This document shows, piece by piece, positions 1 through 7,281 of a DNA stretch of 8,266 nucleotides (the stretch's first letter is position 1; each line of letters starts with the position of its first letter). Source of the DNA: Candidatus Nanohalarchaeota archaeon (GTDB lineage: Archaea; EX4484-52; B79-G9); NCBI GenBank assembly GCA_017610545.1, contig JAFCBV010000023.1, positions 1-8,266 on the forward strand. Reading direction: 5' to 3'. The position numbers and the translations under genes were made by a program. The notes under the pieces are model-generated. The model ran no database searches and had not been told where the DNA came from. It saw only the letters and a program-made list of their open reading frames with translations.

Positions 1-600
1 CATATACCACACCTTTTGAGCAGAGTTCATGCCGCAGAAGAGCTTTTCATGATATCTATACTACTCGGAGTGGTGCATGTTAATATCGGACTTGTTATAG
101 GATTCTTTAATGCCCTAAATATGCACGGGTTAAAGCATGCTGTCCTTGAGAAAGCAAGCTGGATTTTACTTGAAGTAGGCGCCGCCATTATAGCCCTGCC
201 AATGCTTGGCTACAACATCCTCCCGCCATCAGTAGGGTATGTTCTGTTTGTACTGTCGGTCCTTATGATTGGAAAAGGAGAGGGAATCAAAGGAATACTT
301 GAGCTTCCGTCGATTGTGACAAACATATTGTCCTATGCGCGCCTTATGGCTGTCGGGCTTGTGTCGGTAATACTTGCAGTTGTAGTGAATGAAAACGCGA
401 CTACACTGTTCCATGCAGGGCCTCTTGGTATGGTATTTGCAACACTGATATTTGTTGCAGGCCACACGGTTAACATCCTCCTAGGGCTGATGAGTCCATT
501 CATTCACTCTATGCGTCTTCACTATGTTGAATTTTTCCTGAAGTTTTACCACGGAGGGGGAAAGAGATATATGCCTTTCGGCTCAAAGAAGGCGCTATAG
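1..600 (+). CDS. atpI: A-type ATP synthase subunit I, C-terminal part (5' end outside window)
   Basis: This is the membrane stator subunit that forms the ion half-channels beside the K ring (homologue of the eukaryotic V-ATPase a subunit). The frame is open from base 1 (H-I-P-H-L-L-S-R-V-H), so about 199 residues of a protein usually near 650 are present, all from the membrane domain. Several hydrophobic helices are visible. The motif SYARLMAVGLV contains the arginine (codon 340-342) that matches the essential channel arginine of this family. The C-terminal block HSMRLHYVEFFLKFYHGGG followed by YMPF is also a family signature, with a second conserved arginine. The TTG at 16 is not a real start, because homology continues on both sides of it. 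It lies first in the visible operon, 36 bases before atpK. Family assignment is firm; ion specificity cannot be read from this part alone. Confidence 0.95.
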   Translation, partial: HIPHLLSRVHAAEELFMISILLGVVHVNIGLVIGFFNALNMHGLKHAVLEKASWILLEVGAAIIALPMLGYNILPPSVGYVLFVLSVLMIGKGEGIKGILELPSIVTNILSYARLMAVGLVSVILAVVVNENATTLFHAGPLGMVFATLIFVAGHTVNILLGLMSPFIHSMRLHYVEFFLKFYHGGGKRYMPFGSKKAL

Positions 601-621
601 GCGCATAATATTTAATTTTAT

Positions 622-629
622 AAGGAGGA
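622..629 (+). promoter_or_regulatory. Strong Shine-Dalgarno site of atpK
   Basis: AAGGAGGA ends 7 bases before the ATG at 637 and is the best match to the anti-Shine-Dalgarno sequence in the operon. Strong initiation fits the need for many copies of the rotor proteolipid per complex. The bases just upstream (about 605-621) are very A+T-rich and could also hold a TATA-like element, but this cannot be decided by eye. Confidence 0.8.
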
Positions 630-636
630 AATAACT

Positions 637-858
637 ATGGCTGAACAAGCAGGACTTATAGCAATCGGAGCCGGCCTCGCAATAGGCATTTCAGCATTGG
701 CTGCGGCAATCGCAGAGAAAGACATCGGTGCTGCTGCTGTCGGAGCAATGGCTGAAAAAGAAGAGCTTTTCGTGAAAGGATTGATAATGACTGTCATTCC
801 GGAAACAATTGTGCTCTTTGGCTTTGTGATATCGTTCCTTATTATAGGAAAGATGTAG
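637..858 (+). CDS. atpK: A-type ATP synthase subunit K (rotor proteolipid, c-subunit homologue)
   Basis: Ion-carrying rotor-ring subunit in the membrane. It has 73 residues and two hydrophobic helices (about 5-26 and 48-71) joined by a short polar loop, so it is the single-hairpin form with one ion site per subunit, not the duplicated V-type form. Helix 2 reads VIPETIVLFGFVISFLI; E56 (codon 802-804) is the expected ion-binding carboxylate. This stretch closely resembles the second half of the Enterococcus hirae NtpK proteolipid. E27 sits 29 residues before E56, the spacing at which E. hirae has its sodium-ligand glutamine (Q110 to E139), so there may be two acidic residues near the site. The start ATG is supported by a strong Shine-Dalgarno site. 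A structured 99-base spacer follows, the longest in the operon. Confidence 0.95.
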   Translation: MAEQAGLIAIGAGLAIGISALAAAIAEKDIGAAAVGAMAEKEELFVKGLIMTVIPETIVLFGFVISFLIIGKM

Positions 859-863
859 GCGAT

Positions 864-893
864 TCAGTAGACAACAACAGTAGTCAGTAGACA
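864..893 (+). repeat. Two 10-base direct repeats TCAGTAGACA in the K-E spacer
   Basis: TCAGTAGACA occurs at 864-873 and again at 884-893, starting 20 bases apart. The 7-base core AGTAGAC of both copies is complementary to GTCTACT at 934-940 just before atpE, so either copy could form the outer stem of a hairpin. The repeats lie outside any plausible coding region. Confidence 0.75.
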
Positions 894-940
894 CCAAAGC
901 AGAATACAGTTTATATTATGTGTTCTGGCTACAGTCTACT
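886..940 (+). promoter_or_regulatory. Long imperfect hairpin between atpK and atpE
   Basis: An outer stem pairs 886-892 (AGTAGAC) with 934-940 (GTCTACT). An inner stem pairs 900-908 with 919-927 over nine pairs, one of them T-G, and can gain two more pairs (898-899 with 929-930) if G928 is bulged. The loop is 909-918. No T tract follows, so it does not look like an intrinsic terminator. An RNA hairpin here could protect or separate the proteolipid message from the downstream part, or control translation of atpE, whose ribosome site begins 6 bases later. This role is inferred; the pairing itself is visible. Confidence 0.5.
910..918 (+). promoter_or_regulatory. Possible TATA box of an internal promoter before atpE
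   Basis: TTTATATTA-like bases lie about 40 bases before the atpE start, which would put transcription start near 935-943 at the usual archaeal spacing and leave a short leader with the ribosome site. There is no clear purine-rich BRE element upstream, and the same bases form the loop of the hairpin, so this is only a candidate. Confidence 0.25.
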
Positions 941-957
941 ATAAAAGGGGTGTTAGA

Positions 958-1515
958 GTGAGCCTTGAAAAAGTATCAGATGAAATAATATCAACAGCAA
1001 AAAAGGAAGCAGATAGCTTAAAGAATACCGCAAAAAAGGAAGCAGATAGCATCATGCAGTCTGTAAATAAAAGCATTGAAGAAAAGCAGAGCTTTGCAGA
1101 CAGACAGACGCAGGGCGTAATAGATGCTATGGCGAAAAAAGAACTTGCCTCTGCAAAGCTTGAAGAAAAAAGGCTTGTTCTTGACGCGAAAAAAGATGTG
1201 ATAGAAAAAGTGTACGAGGGACTCGAAAAGAAAGTTATTGCTATTGACAAAAAAACAAAAGAGAAAGCATACGCAAAGCTCGTAAAAAACGCAAAACAGG
1301 AGTTTGAGCCAGCGTACATGTATGCGAGAAAGGAAGACATTGCAATAGTGAAAAAGATTGCCAAAAGTGTAAAAGTGATTGAAGAGGATCTTCTTGGCGG
1401 CATTATTTTCGAGAACTCAGAGCGCACTGTGCGCCTTGACAAGTCCTTTGATGGTGTTTTAGCGACATTAAAGTCTGAAAACATCAAAGATGTTTCAGAA
1501 ATGCTTTTTGATTAA
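958..1515 (+). CDS. atpE: A-type ATP synthase subunit E (peripheral stalk)
   Basis: Subunit E pairs with G/H to form the stator stalk that joins the A3B3 head to subunit I. The 185-residue protein has a long charged N-terminal helix (about 1-100, rich in Lys, Glu, Ala) and a globular C-terminal domain; LLGGIIFENSERTVRLDKSF near residues 141-160 fits the family's C-terminal Gly-Gly hairpin region. The start is GTG at 958, 5 bases after GGGGTG (947-952); no better start is seen. Residues 13-20 and 24-31 are both TAKKEADS, an exact 11-residue repeat. Hendecad spacing is known for the right-handed coiled coil of the E/G stalk. The partner G/H gene is not visible in this window. The gene ends 10 bases before atpC. 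Confidence 0.9.
   Translation: MSLEKVSDEIISTAKKEADSLKNTAKKEADSIMQSVNKSIEEKQSFADRQTQGVIDAMAKKELASAKLEEKRLVLDAKKDVIEKVYEGLEKKVIAIDKKTKEKAYAKLVKNAKQEFEPAYMYARKEDIAIVKKIAKSVKVIEEDLLGGIIFENSERTVRLDKSFDGVLATLKSENIKDVSEMLFD
997..1050 (+). repeat. In-frame 21-base direct repeat inside atpE
   Basis: Bases 997-1017 and 1030-1050 are identical over 21 bases and start 33 bases (11 codons) apart, giving two copies of AKKEADS in the stalk helix. The identity at third codon positions suggests a fairly recent tandem duplication of one hendecad, or strong constraint on both copies. Confidence 0.85.
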
Positions 1516-1525
1516 AGGTGCAAAA

Positions 1526-2587
1526 ATGGGTGAAAAAAAGAAAATCGGGTTTGGAAGATACCCATACATAAACACAAGAGTCCGCACTATGAAAGCCGGT
1601 CTGATACCAAAATCAGACTATATGAAACTTTCAAAGATGAGCCTTCCAAACATAGCCCGATATCTTCAGGAGGGCTGCTACAAAAAGGAAATAAACGAGT
1701 TCGCACAAAAATACGACGGCCTTGACCTAATAGAGAACGCAATAGAAGCAAATCTTGCAGCAACATTCTCGAAATTGATACGAATATCATCAAACGATGT
1801 AAGTATGCTTATTGAGACCTATCTCGGCAGGTGGGATCTTCGAAACATCAAAGCCCTGATACGCGCAAAACACTCAAAAATTCCGCTTGAGGACGTTAAG
1901 CGTGCGCTCATTCCGTGCGGAAACATAACAGGTCCGCTTGTTGAGGAGCTTTTCAAAAAGAATACTGTTGAAGACTTGCTTGAATTGGCAAAGAAGAAAA
2001 AATACATCCTGGGGGCTGAAGAAGCCATAAAGGCGTATAATGCAAAAGGATTGTGTGATGCAGAAAACGTGCTTGACAAAGCATATTACTCAGATCTGCT
2101 TTCTCATGCAGAAAATATGCCAAAGCAGGGAAAGATTATTCGGGCATTCATTGAAACAGAGATTGACATACGAAACCTAAAACTGCTATTCCGGCTGAAA
2201 CGGGAGGGATTCAAAAAAGAAGACATCCTAAAGCACATTCTATATCCGGGTGCGCGCCTTGGAAAAACAGAGTTGTCAATACTTGCAGCAACATCGTCTG
2301 TTGATGAGCTTTGCATTGCTATAAAAAAGACACACTATGGGCGTATCCTTGAAGAAAGCATAAAAAAATACAGAGAATCAGACAGTATGTCGCCAATACA
2401 GACAGCCCTTGATAAATGCTGGCTTGCAAAGGCAGACCGTATGCTTCACCAGCACCCCCTTTCAATAAATCCGATTCTCGGATTCATGTTATCAAAAGAA
2501 ATAGAGTACAAAAACATAAGGCTCATCGCCCATGTTCGTGCTTTTAACCTTCCTGAAAGCGTTATAACCGAAAATCTTATTGTATAG
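1526..2587 (+). CDS. atpC: A-type ATP synthase subunit C (central stalk collar, d-subunit homologue)
   Basis: Subunit C is the funnel that couples the K ring to the D/F shaft. The 353-residue length fits the family. The N-terminus (GFGRYPYINTRVRTMKAGLIPKSDY as a pattern: aromatic-rich, then RVR and K) and the block of the ETYLGRWDLRNIKALIRAK type near residues 97-115 are typical of AtpC/NtpC. The end, with EIEYKNIRLIAHVRAFNLP, is the conserved C-terminal helix. The frame is open further upstream to an ATG at 1490, but that would overlap atpE by 26 bases; ATG 1526 follows AAGGTG with 5 bases of spacing and gives the usual N-terminus. It is largely helical and soluble. It begins 10 bases after atpE and ends 8 bases before atpF. 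Confidence 0.93.
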   Translation: MGEKKKIGFGRYPYINTRVRTMKAGLIPKSDYMKLSKMSLPNIARYLQEGCYKKEINEFAQKYDGLDLIENAIEANLAATFSKLIRISSNDVSMLIETYLGRWDLRNIKALIRAKHSKIPLEDVKRALIPCGNITGPLVEELFKKNTVEDLLELAKKKKYILGAEEAIKAYNAKGLCDAENVLDKAYYSDLLSHAENMPKQGKIIRAFIETEIDIRNLKLLFRLKREGFKKEDILKHILYPGARLGKTELSILAATSSVDELCIAIKKTHYGRILEESIKKYRESDSMSPIQTALDKCWLAKADRMLHQHPLSINPILGFMLSKEIEYKNIRLIAHVRAFNLPESVITENLIV

Positions 2588-2595
2588 GTCTTAAA

Positions 2596-2925
2596 ATGAG
2601 TGAAATAAACCCCATGTTCAACATAGCTGTTGTCGGAGACGAGCAGTTTACGCTTGGTTTCCGTCTTGCAGGAGTACGAAATGTCATAAACGCAAAAAAC
2701 AATGAAATCGCTTCAAAAATAGAATCTGCGCTCGCTGACAAGGAGACAGGTGTGCTGGTCCTAAAACAAAATGATGTCGAAGCACTTCCCTTGCGGTTTC
2801 AGGAAAAGCTTCGCAACTCAACAACACCTGTGGTTGTCTCAATATCCAAAGACAATAGCAGCGCAGAAGTATTGCGCGCGCTTGTGAAGCGGGCAATTGG
2901 TGTGGATGTCTGGGAAAAGAAATAG
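2596..2925 (+). CDS. atpF: A-type ATP synthase subunit F (central stalk)
   Basis: Small soluble subunit of the central stalk that binds D and is thought to modulate the head. Its 109 residues match the family length of about 100-110. The pattern IAVVGDEQFTLGFRLAGV near residues 9-26 is the family hallmark at the start of a Rossmann-like fold, and the later VLVLKQNDVEALP plus TPVVVSI strands fit the same fold. ATG 2596 is chosen because it sits 8 bases after atpC with a weak AGGT ribosome site; Met7 (ATG 2614) is a possible shorter start. It lies between atpC and atpA, as in euryarchaeal operons. Confidence 0.92.
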   Translation: MSEINPMFNIAVVGDEQFTLGFRLAGVRNVINAKNNEIASKIESALADKETGVLVLKQNDVEALPLRFQEKLRNSTTPVVVSISKDNSSAEVLRALVKRAIGVDVWEKK

Positions 2926-2948
2926 ATCATGATAGAGGTGTATAGTAT

Positions 2949-4700
2949 ATGAAAGGCAAAACTCAGAAAACAACAAAAGGAGAGATATACAGAATAGCCG
3001 GACCTGTCGCTGTCGCCACAGGCATTGACGCGAAGATGTATGACGTGGTTCGCGTCGGAAAAGAAAAACTCATGGGCGAAGTCATCCAGATTCTTGGAGA
3101 CAAGACCGTTATTCAGGTTTATGAAAATACTACGGGCCTCAAACCGGGCGAACCGGTTGAGACCACAGGCATGCCTCTTTCAGTGAAGCTTGGGCCAGGG
3201 CTTTTGACATCAATATATGATGGAATACAGCGCCCACTACCGGAACTTGTAAAGCAAATGGGGGACTTCATCCTGCGCGGTGTAGATGCCTCAGGGCTTG
3301 ACGAGAAAAAGAAGTGGGAATTCAAAGCTACAAAGAAAAAAGGAGATTTTGTCTCCCAGGGAGATATCATCGGCACTGTTGAGGAATGTCCCGGAATAAC
3401 ACACCGCATTCTTGTCCCGCCCGGAATCAGTGGAAAAATTACGGATATTTCTAGTGGAAAATATACTGTTGTTGATGCTGTTGCAAAACTTGACAGCAAA
3501 GCAGTTCTCAGGCTTGCGCACACATGGCCTATTCGAATACCAAGGCCGTCAAAGAAAAAGCTTGTGCCTGAAATCCCGCTCATCACAGGGCAAAGGATAC
3601 TTGACGCGCTCTTCCCGCTCGCAAAAGGAGGTGCTGCGGCAATACCGGGGCCTTTTGGAGCAGGAAAAACAGTCACCCAGCAGTCGCTTGCAAAGTGGGC
3701 GGATGCTGAAATAATAGTTTATGTCGGGTGCGGGGAGCGCGGGAATGAGATGACAGAAGTTCTTACAGAATTTCCGCAGCTTACAGACCCAAAAAGCGGA
3801 AAGCCGCTTATGAACAGGACTGTTTTGATAGCAAACACAAGTAATATGCCTGTTGCTGCGCGTGAGGCGTCAATATATACGGGAATCACAATTGCAGAAT
3901 ATTACAGGGACATGGGTTATTCTGTGGCTTTGATGGCAGACTCAACATCAAGGTGGGCTGAGGCAATGAGAGAAATCTCGTCCCGTCTTGAAGAGATGCC
4001 CGGTGAAGAAGGGTACCCTGCATACCTTTCAACAAGGCTTGCAGAGTTCTATGAGCGCGCCGGTCGCGTCATACCATTTGGAACCGATAAAGAAGGTTCT
4101 GTAACGGTTATCGGTGCTGTAAGCCCGCCAGGCGGGGACTTTTCAGAGCCTGTCACACAGAACACGCTTCGTGTTACAAAGACATTCTGGGCGCTTGATG
4201 CAAAGCTTGCGCAAAGAAGGCACTTCCCGTCAATCAACTGGCTCCAATCATACAGCCTGTATCGGGACACACTTTCTGAGTGGTTTGTAAAGAATGTTGC
4301 AAGTGACTGGCCAAGCCTTGTTGGCCAGACAATGAGTATACTTCAGGAAGAAGAAAAGCTTCAGGAAATAGTGCAGCTTGTCGGAAGCGATGCACTTCCT
4401 GAAAAGGAAAGAGTGACACTTGAGGTCGCGCGCCTTTTGCGGGAGTTCTTCCTCCAGCAGAATGCTTTCCACGATGTTGACACATACTGCGACCTGAAGA
4501 AAACGCACTTGATGCTGAAAACCATCCTGATGTACCAAAATATGGCAAAACAGGCACTTGATGCAGGAGTTCCTGCAGTAGACATCCTCGAAATGAAGTC
4601 AAAGAACAGGATTGCCGAGGTCAAGTTCGAGCGCGATTACAAGAAACTCCTCACTTCAATTGAGGCTGACATGAAAAAGGAGTTCAGTAAACTGAAATAA
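2949..4700 (+). CDS. atpA: A-type ATP synthase catalytic subunit A
   Basis: Catalytic ATP-binding subunit of the A3B3 head. It is 583 residues, the usual intein-free length. Order: N-terminal beta-barrel ([13 protein letters not shown], about 11-80), the non-homologous insert special to A subunits (about 110-190), nucleotide-binding domain, and helical C-terminal domain (about 440-583). The P-loop is GPFGAGKTV at 234-242, with K240 and T241. GERGNEM at 262-268 supplies the catalytic Glu (E263). [18 protein letters not shown] and [13 protein letters not shown] follow as expected. Residue 238 is Ala where many archaeal A subunits, including Pyrococcus horikoshii with the same numbering, have Ser. 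A polar stretch of about 10 residues precedes the conserved GEIYR. AGAGGTG (2934-2940) precedes the ATG. The next gene is 13 bases away. Confidence 0.97.
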   Translation: MKGKTQKTTKGEIYRIAGPVAVATGIDAKMYDVVRVGKEKLMGEVIQILGDKTVIQVYENTTGLKPGEPVETTGMPLSVKLGPGLLTSIYDGIQRPLPELVKQMGDFILRGVDASGLDEKKKWEFKATKKKGDFVSQGDIIGTVEECPGITHRILVPPGISGKITDISSGKYTVVDAVAKLDSKAVLRLAHTWPIRIPRPSKKKLVPEIPLITGQRILDALFPLAKGGAAAIPGPFGAGKTVTQQSLAKWADAEIIVYVGCGERGNEMTEVLTEFPQLTDPKSGKPLMNRTVLIANTSNMPVAAREASIYTGITIAEYYRDMGYSVALMADSTSRWAEAMREISSRLEEMPGEEGYPAYLSTRLAEFYERAGRVIPFGTDKEGSVTVIGAVSPPGGDFSEPVTQNTLRVTKTFWALDAKLAQRRHFPSINWLQSYSLYRDTLSEWFVKNVASDWPSLVGQTMSILQEEEKLQEIVQLVGSDALPEKERVTLEVARLLREFFLQQNAFHDVDTYCDLKKTHLMLKTILMYQNMAKQALDAGVPAVDILEMKSKNRIAEVKFERDYKKLLTSIEADMKKEFSKLK

Positions 4701-4713
4701 ATGGTGATTATTT

Positions 4714-6117
4714 ATGAAAGAATACAAGACAATTTCAAAAATTGCAGGACCTCTTGTTTTTGTTGAAAAAACAGAGGAAATTGGATATGAAGACCTTGTC
4801 AGCATAAAGACGCCATCCGGCGAAATCAAGAGCGGACAGGTTCTGGATACATCGCGCGATGTAGTTGTTGTCCAGATTTTTGAGGGAACGCGCGGCATAG
4901 ACAGAAACTCCAGAGTGAAGTTCCTCGGCGAGCCAATAAAGCTCCCTGTTTCAAAAGACCTTCTTGGAAGAATACTTAGCGGGGCCGGAAAGCCTATTGA
5001 CGGCGGGCCGGAAATCATCCCTGACAAAAAGATGGATATCACAGGCGCTGCAATAAATCCTTACTCTCGCTCCCAGCCGGCAGACTTTATACAGACCGGT
5101 GTCTCGACAATTGACGCCATGAACACACTTGTCCGTGGGCAGAAGCTTCCGATTTTCTCAGGAGCCGGGCTTCCGCACAACGAGATCGCACTTCAGATTG
5201 CAAGGCAGGCAAAGGTTGTCGGGCAAAAAGGCGAGTTTGCAGTAGTATTTGCAGCAATGGGCATCACTAATGAGGAGGCCCAGCGCTTCATACGCGACTT
5301 TGAGGAAACAGGCGCGCTTGAGCGGGCTGTTGTTTTCCTGAACCTTGCAGATGATCCTGCTGTAGAGCGGCTTGTAACACCAAGGATGGCACTTACAGCA
5401 GCAGAATACCTTGCGTATGAGCATGACATGCATGTTCTTGTTATCCTGACTGACATGACAAACTACTGTGAGTCGCTTCGTGAAATCGGGGCTGCAAGAG
5501 AAGAGGTTCCGGGAAGGCGTGGATATCCCGGATACATGTATACTGACCTCGCAATGATTTACGAGAGAGCAGGAATGATAAAAGGCAAGAAAGGCTCTGT
5601 GACGCAGATACCAATCCTTACAATGGTCGGAGACGACATAACCCACCCAATACCGGATCTTACCGGATATATTACAGAAGGCCAGATTGTGCTTTCGCGT
5701 GAGCTTCATCAGAAAGGAGTTTATCCGCCTGTTGATGTTTTGCCATCGCTTTCAAGGCTTATGAACCTCGGAATCGGAAAGGGAAAGACGCGCGATGACC
5801 ACAAGCAGGTCTCTGACCAACTTTATGCAATGTATGCAGAGGGGCGTGACCTTCGCGGACTTGTGGCAATTGTCGGTGAGGAAGCACTTTCCGAAAAAGA
5901 CAGAAATCTTCTGAAGTTCGCAGCTGACTTCGAAAATGAGTTCGTAAGGCAGGGAGTGCGCGATGACAGAAGCATAAACAAAACACTCAAGATATCGTGG
6001 GATCTTCTTGGCAGGATGCCAAAAGACATGTTAACAAGGATATCGCCTGAGTTCAAGGACAAGCGTTACAAGGCGGACGCGTCTGTTGTTGCGGTAGATA
6101 AGAAAAAAAGTGAGTAA
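4714..6117 (+). CDS. atpB: A-type ATP synthase non-catalytic subunit B
   Basis: Non-catalytic partner of A in the alternating head; it helps to complete the active site at the A-B interface. The 467-residue length fits. The N-terminal barrel begins [15 protein letters not shown]. The normal P-loop is replaced by [10 protein letters not shown] at 150-159, the hallmark of B subunits. [19 protein letters not shown] (about 262-280) and [13 protein letters not shown] (about 343-355) are conserved; R348 in SLSRLM is the likely arginine reaching the A active site. GGTGA (4703-4707) is 6 bases before the ATG. Leucine codons are almost all CTN (TTA/TTG about 2 of 40) and glutamine is mostly CAG, which gives a baseline for the odd gene that follows with only one base between. 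Confidence 0.97.
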   Translation: MKEYKTISKIAGPLVFVEKTEEIGYEDLVSIKTPSGEIKSGQVLDTSRDVVVVQIFEGTRGIDRNSRVKFLGEPIKLPVSKDLLGRILSGAGKPIDGGPEIIPDKKMDITGAAINPYSRSQPADFIQTGVSTIDAMNTLVRGQKLPIFSGAGLPHNEIALQIARQAKVVGQKGEFAVVFAAMGITNEEAQRFIRDFEETGALERAVVFLNLADDPAVERLVTPRMALTAAEYLAYEHDMHVLVILTDMTNYCESLREIGAAREEVPGRRGYPGYMYTDLAMIYERAGMIKGKKGSVTQIPILTMVGDDITHPIPDLTGYITEGQIVLSRELHQKGVYPPVDVLPSLSRLMNLGIGKGKTRDDHKQVSDQLYAMYAEGRDLRGLVAIVGEEALSEKDRNLLKFAADFENEFVRQGVRDDRSINKTLKISWDLLGRMPKDMLTRISPEFKDKRYKADASVVAVDKKKSE

Positions 6118-6118
6118 T

Positions 6119-6646
6119 ATGAGTGCAAAAAGTCTCCGTGCGAAGGACCTAAGACAACCCATGAATGAATTTTATGGAATTGTGAACAAGGTATCTTCAA
6201 AAAAGAGCTGGCCTATGGCTTGCTACGGTGGCGAATGGATGAATTACGATTGGCAGCAAACTAAGATTACTACGGGACCAAAAAATAAACCTGAAGACGG
6301 CTTATGGGTTTCTGAAATCTTAAGCCCCACAAAACATATAGCATCTGCGGATGACATCGTGCGCCAATATCGCCACGATTTTTTAGGTGATGCTCCAAAA
6401 ATAGAAGAAGCACTGACAATGCAAGCACATGGCCTTGAAGTTCATACATTGGACGAACAAGCACACAACACATTCCTTGATTATTTGGAACAAAGTGAAT
6501 TGAAAAATATGATGTGGAAAAGGGCAGGCATTCCATCAGGTGATAACGAAATAGAAGTGCTTTGTTATCAACCGCCCGAATCCATTGGATCAAAAAATCT
6601 TGAGGTCGGCGATAAAACGTTTAAATTATCATTTGAGGCACTTTAA
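6119..6646 (+). CDS. Unrecognised 175-residue protein between atpB and atpD
   Basis: I do not recognise this protein and assign no function. It looks soluble: no signal peptide or membrane helix, five Trp (SWPM, EWMN, DWQQ, LWVS, MWKR), two Cys that do not form a metal-site pair, and an acidic, His-containing middle (ADDIVRQYRHDF, HGLEVHTLDEQAHN). Start: ATG 6119, one base after the atpB stop and 5 bases after AGTGA; an in-frame GTG at 6110 overlaps the stop and would add three residues. An intact 175-codon frame with plausible composition suggests a real gene. Codon use differs sharply from its neighbours: leucine TTA/TTG 7 of 15, glutamine CAA 7 of 8, against about 2 of 40 and 2 of 15 in atpB. 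My hand count gives about 41% G+C. This fits a gene inserted from elsewhere, co-transcribed with the synthase. An assembly factor or regulator is possible but not shown. Confidence 0.75.
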   Translation: MSAKSLRAKDLRQPMNEFYGIVNKVSSKKSWPMACYGGEWMNYDWQQTKITTGPKNKPEDGLWVSEILSPTKHIASADDIVRQYRHDFLGDAPKIEEALTMQAHGLEVHTLDEQAHNTFLDYLEQSELKNMMWKRAGIPSGDNEIEVLCYQPPESIGSKNLEVGDKTFKLSFEAL

Positions 6647-6666
6647 CTTACAATGAGTTGTTGTTT

Positions 6667-7281
6667 ATGGTACAAGACGTAAAACCAACGCGCTCTGAGC
6701 TTATGAAGCTCAAGAAGAGGATAAAGCTCGCAACGTCAGGCCACAGCCTGCTGAAAAAAAAGCGCGATGGCCTTATCATGGAGTTCTTTGAGATACTCAA
6801 GGACGCAAAAAACATAAGAAGCGAGCTTGTAGAGGATTACATCTCTGCTGATGAAAAAATCGCAGTTGCAGCAGCGCTTGACGGCTCGCCTTCAGTGCAC
6901 TCTGCTGCTATGGCGGTTCACGCAGCTCCTCCGGTTGATGTGGGCTCAAAAAACATAATGGGTGTTGTTGTGCCGCGCATACGCTCTGAGAGCGTCGTGC
7001 GCCATGTCCACGAGCGCGGCTACGGCCTTGCAGGCAGTTCTGCGCGCCTTGATGAGGCAGCATATGCTTATGAGACTGTTGTTGATAAAATCCTTAAAGC
7101 AGCAGAGGCAGAGACTACAATGCTTCGCCTTCTTGACGAGATTGACAAGACAAAACGCAGGGTCAATGCACTCGAGTTCAAGGTTCTTCCGACACTTAGC
7201 TCTCAGGCAGCGTTCATAGCGCTTCGGCTCGAGGAGATTGAGCGCGAGAATGTGTTCAGGCTAAAGAAGATTAAGAAGTAA
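6667..7281 (+). CDS. atpD: A-type ATP synthase subunit D (central shaft)
   Basis: Coiled-coil shaft that turns inside the A3B3 head. The start ATG 6667 gives 204 residues and the normal N-terminus (MVQDVKPTRSELMKLKKRIK); in-frame TTGs at 6658 and 6661 would extend it by up to three residues. The N-terminal helix (about 5-65) with the GHSLLKKKRDGL pattern and the C-terminal helix (about 130-200) with KTKRRVNALE at 162-170 form the hairpin; between them lies the variable head with VVVPRI and YGLAGSSARLDEA. Unlike most synthase genes here, no good ribosome site precedes it: only GAG-type bases lie upstream, possibly because the preceding ORF now occupies the place next to atpB. It ends 9 bases before the transporter gene. 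Confidence 0.95.
   Translation: MVQDVKPTRSELMKLKKRIKLATSGHSLLKKKRDGLIMEFFEILKDAKNIRSELVEDYISADEKIAVAAALDGSPSVHSAAMAVHAAPPVDVGSKNIMGVVVPRIRSESVVRHVHERGYGLAGSSARLDEAAYAYETVVDKILKAAEAETTMLRLLDEIDKTKRRVNALEFKVLPTLSSQAAFIALRLEEIERENVFRLKKIKK

Noticed and set aside
886..957. Hairpin before atpE as an intrinsic transcription terminator
   Set aside because: No T tract follows the stem; the bases after it are A/G-rich and contain the atpE ribosome site.
939..1487. Minus-strand open frame of 182 codons opposite atpE
   Set aside because: Its Ser/Phe-rich product is the shadow of the Lys/Glu-rich stalk helix of atpE; no ribosome site and no family resemblance.
1490..1525. Longer start for atpC at ATG 1490
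   Set aside because: It would overlap atpE by 26 bases and add 12 residues not typical of the family; ATG 1526 has a proper ribosome site.
3119..3676. Minus-strand open frame of 185 codons opposite atpA
   Set aside because: Lies wholly opposite the clearly coding atpA; composition is that of an antisense shadow.
3636..3690. Intein in atpA
   Set aside because: Inteins are known in the P-loop region of some archaeal A subunits, but the frame here is continuous and of normal length.
5158..5709. Minus-strand open frame of 183 codons opposite atpB
   Set aside because: Lies inside strongly conserved atpB coding sequence; the product is rich in Cys/His without order and matches nothing known to me.
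6270..6593. Minus-strand open frame of 107 codons opposite the unknown ORF
   Set aside because: The + frame is longer, directly follows atpB in the operon direction and has more protein-like composition; the minus frame looks like a shadow, though this is less certain than for the atp genes.
6119..6658. ATGAGT at 6119-6124 and 6653-6658 as target-site duplication around the unknown ORF
   Set aside because: Only six bases match, one copy is the ORF's own start, and no terminal inverted repeats or transposase are present; chance is enough to explain it.
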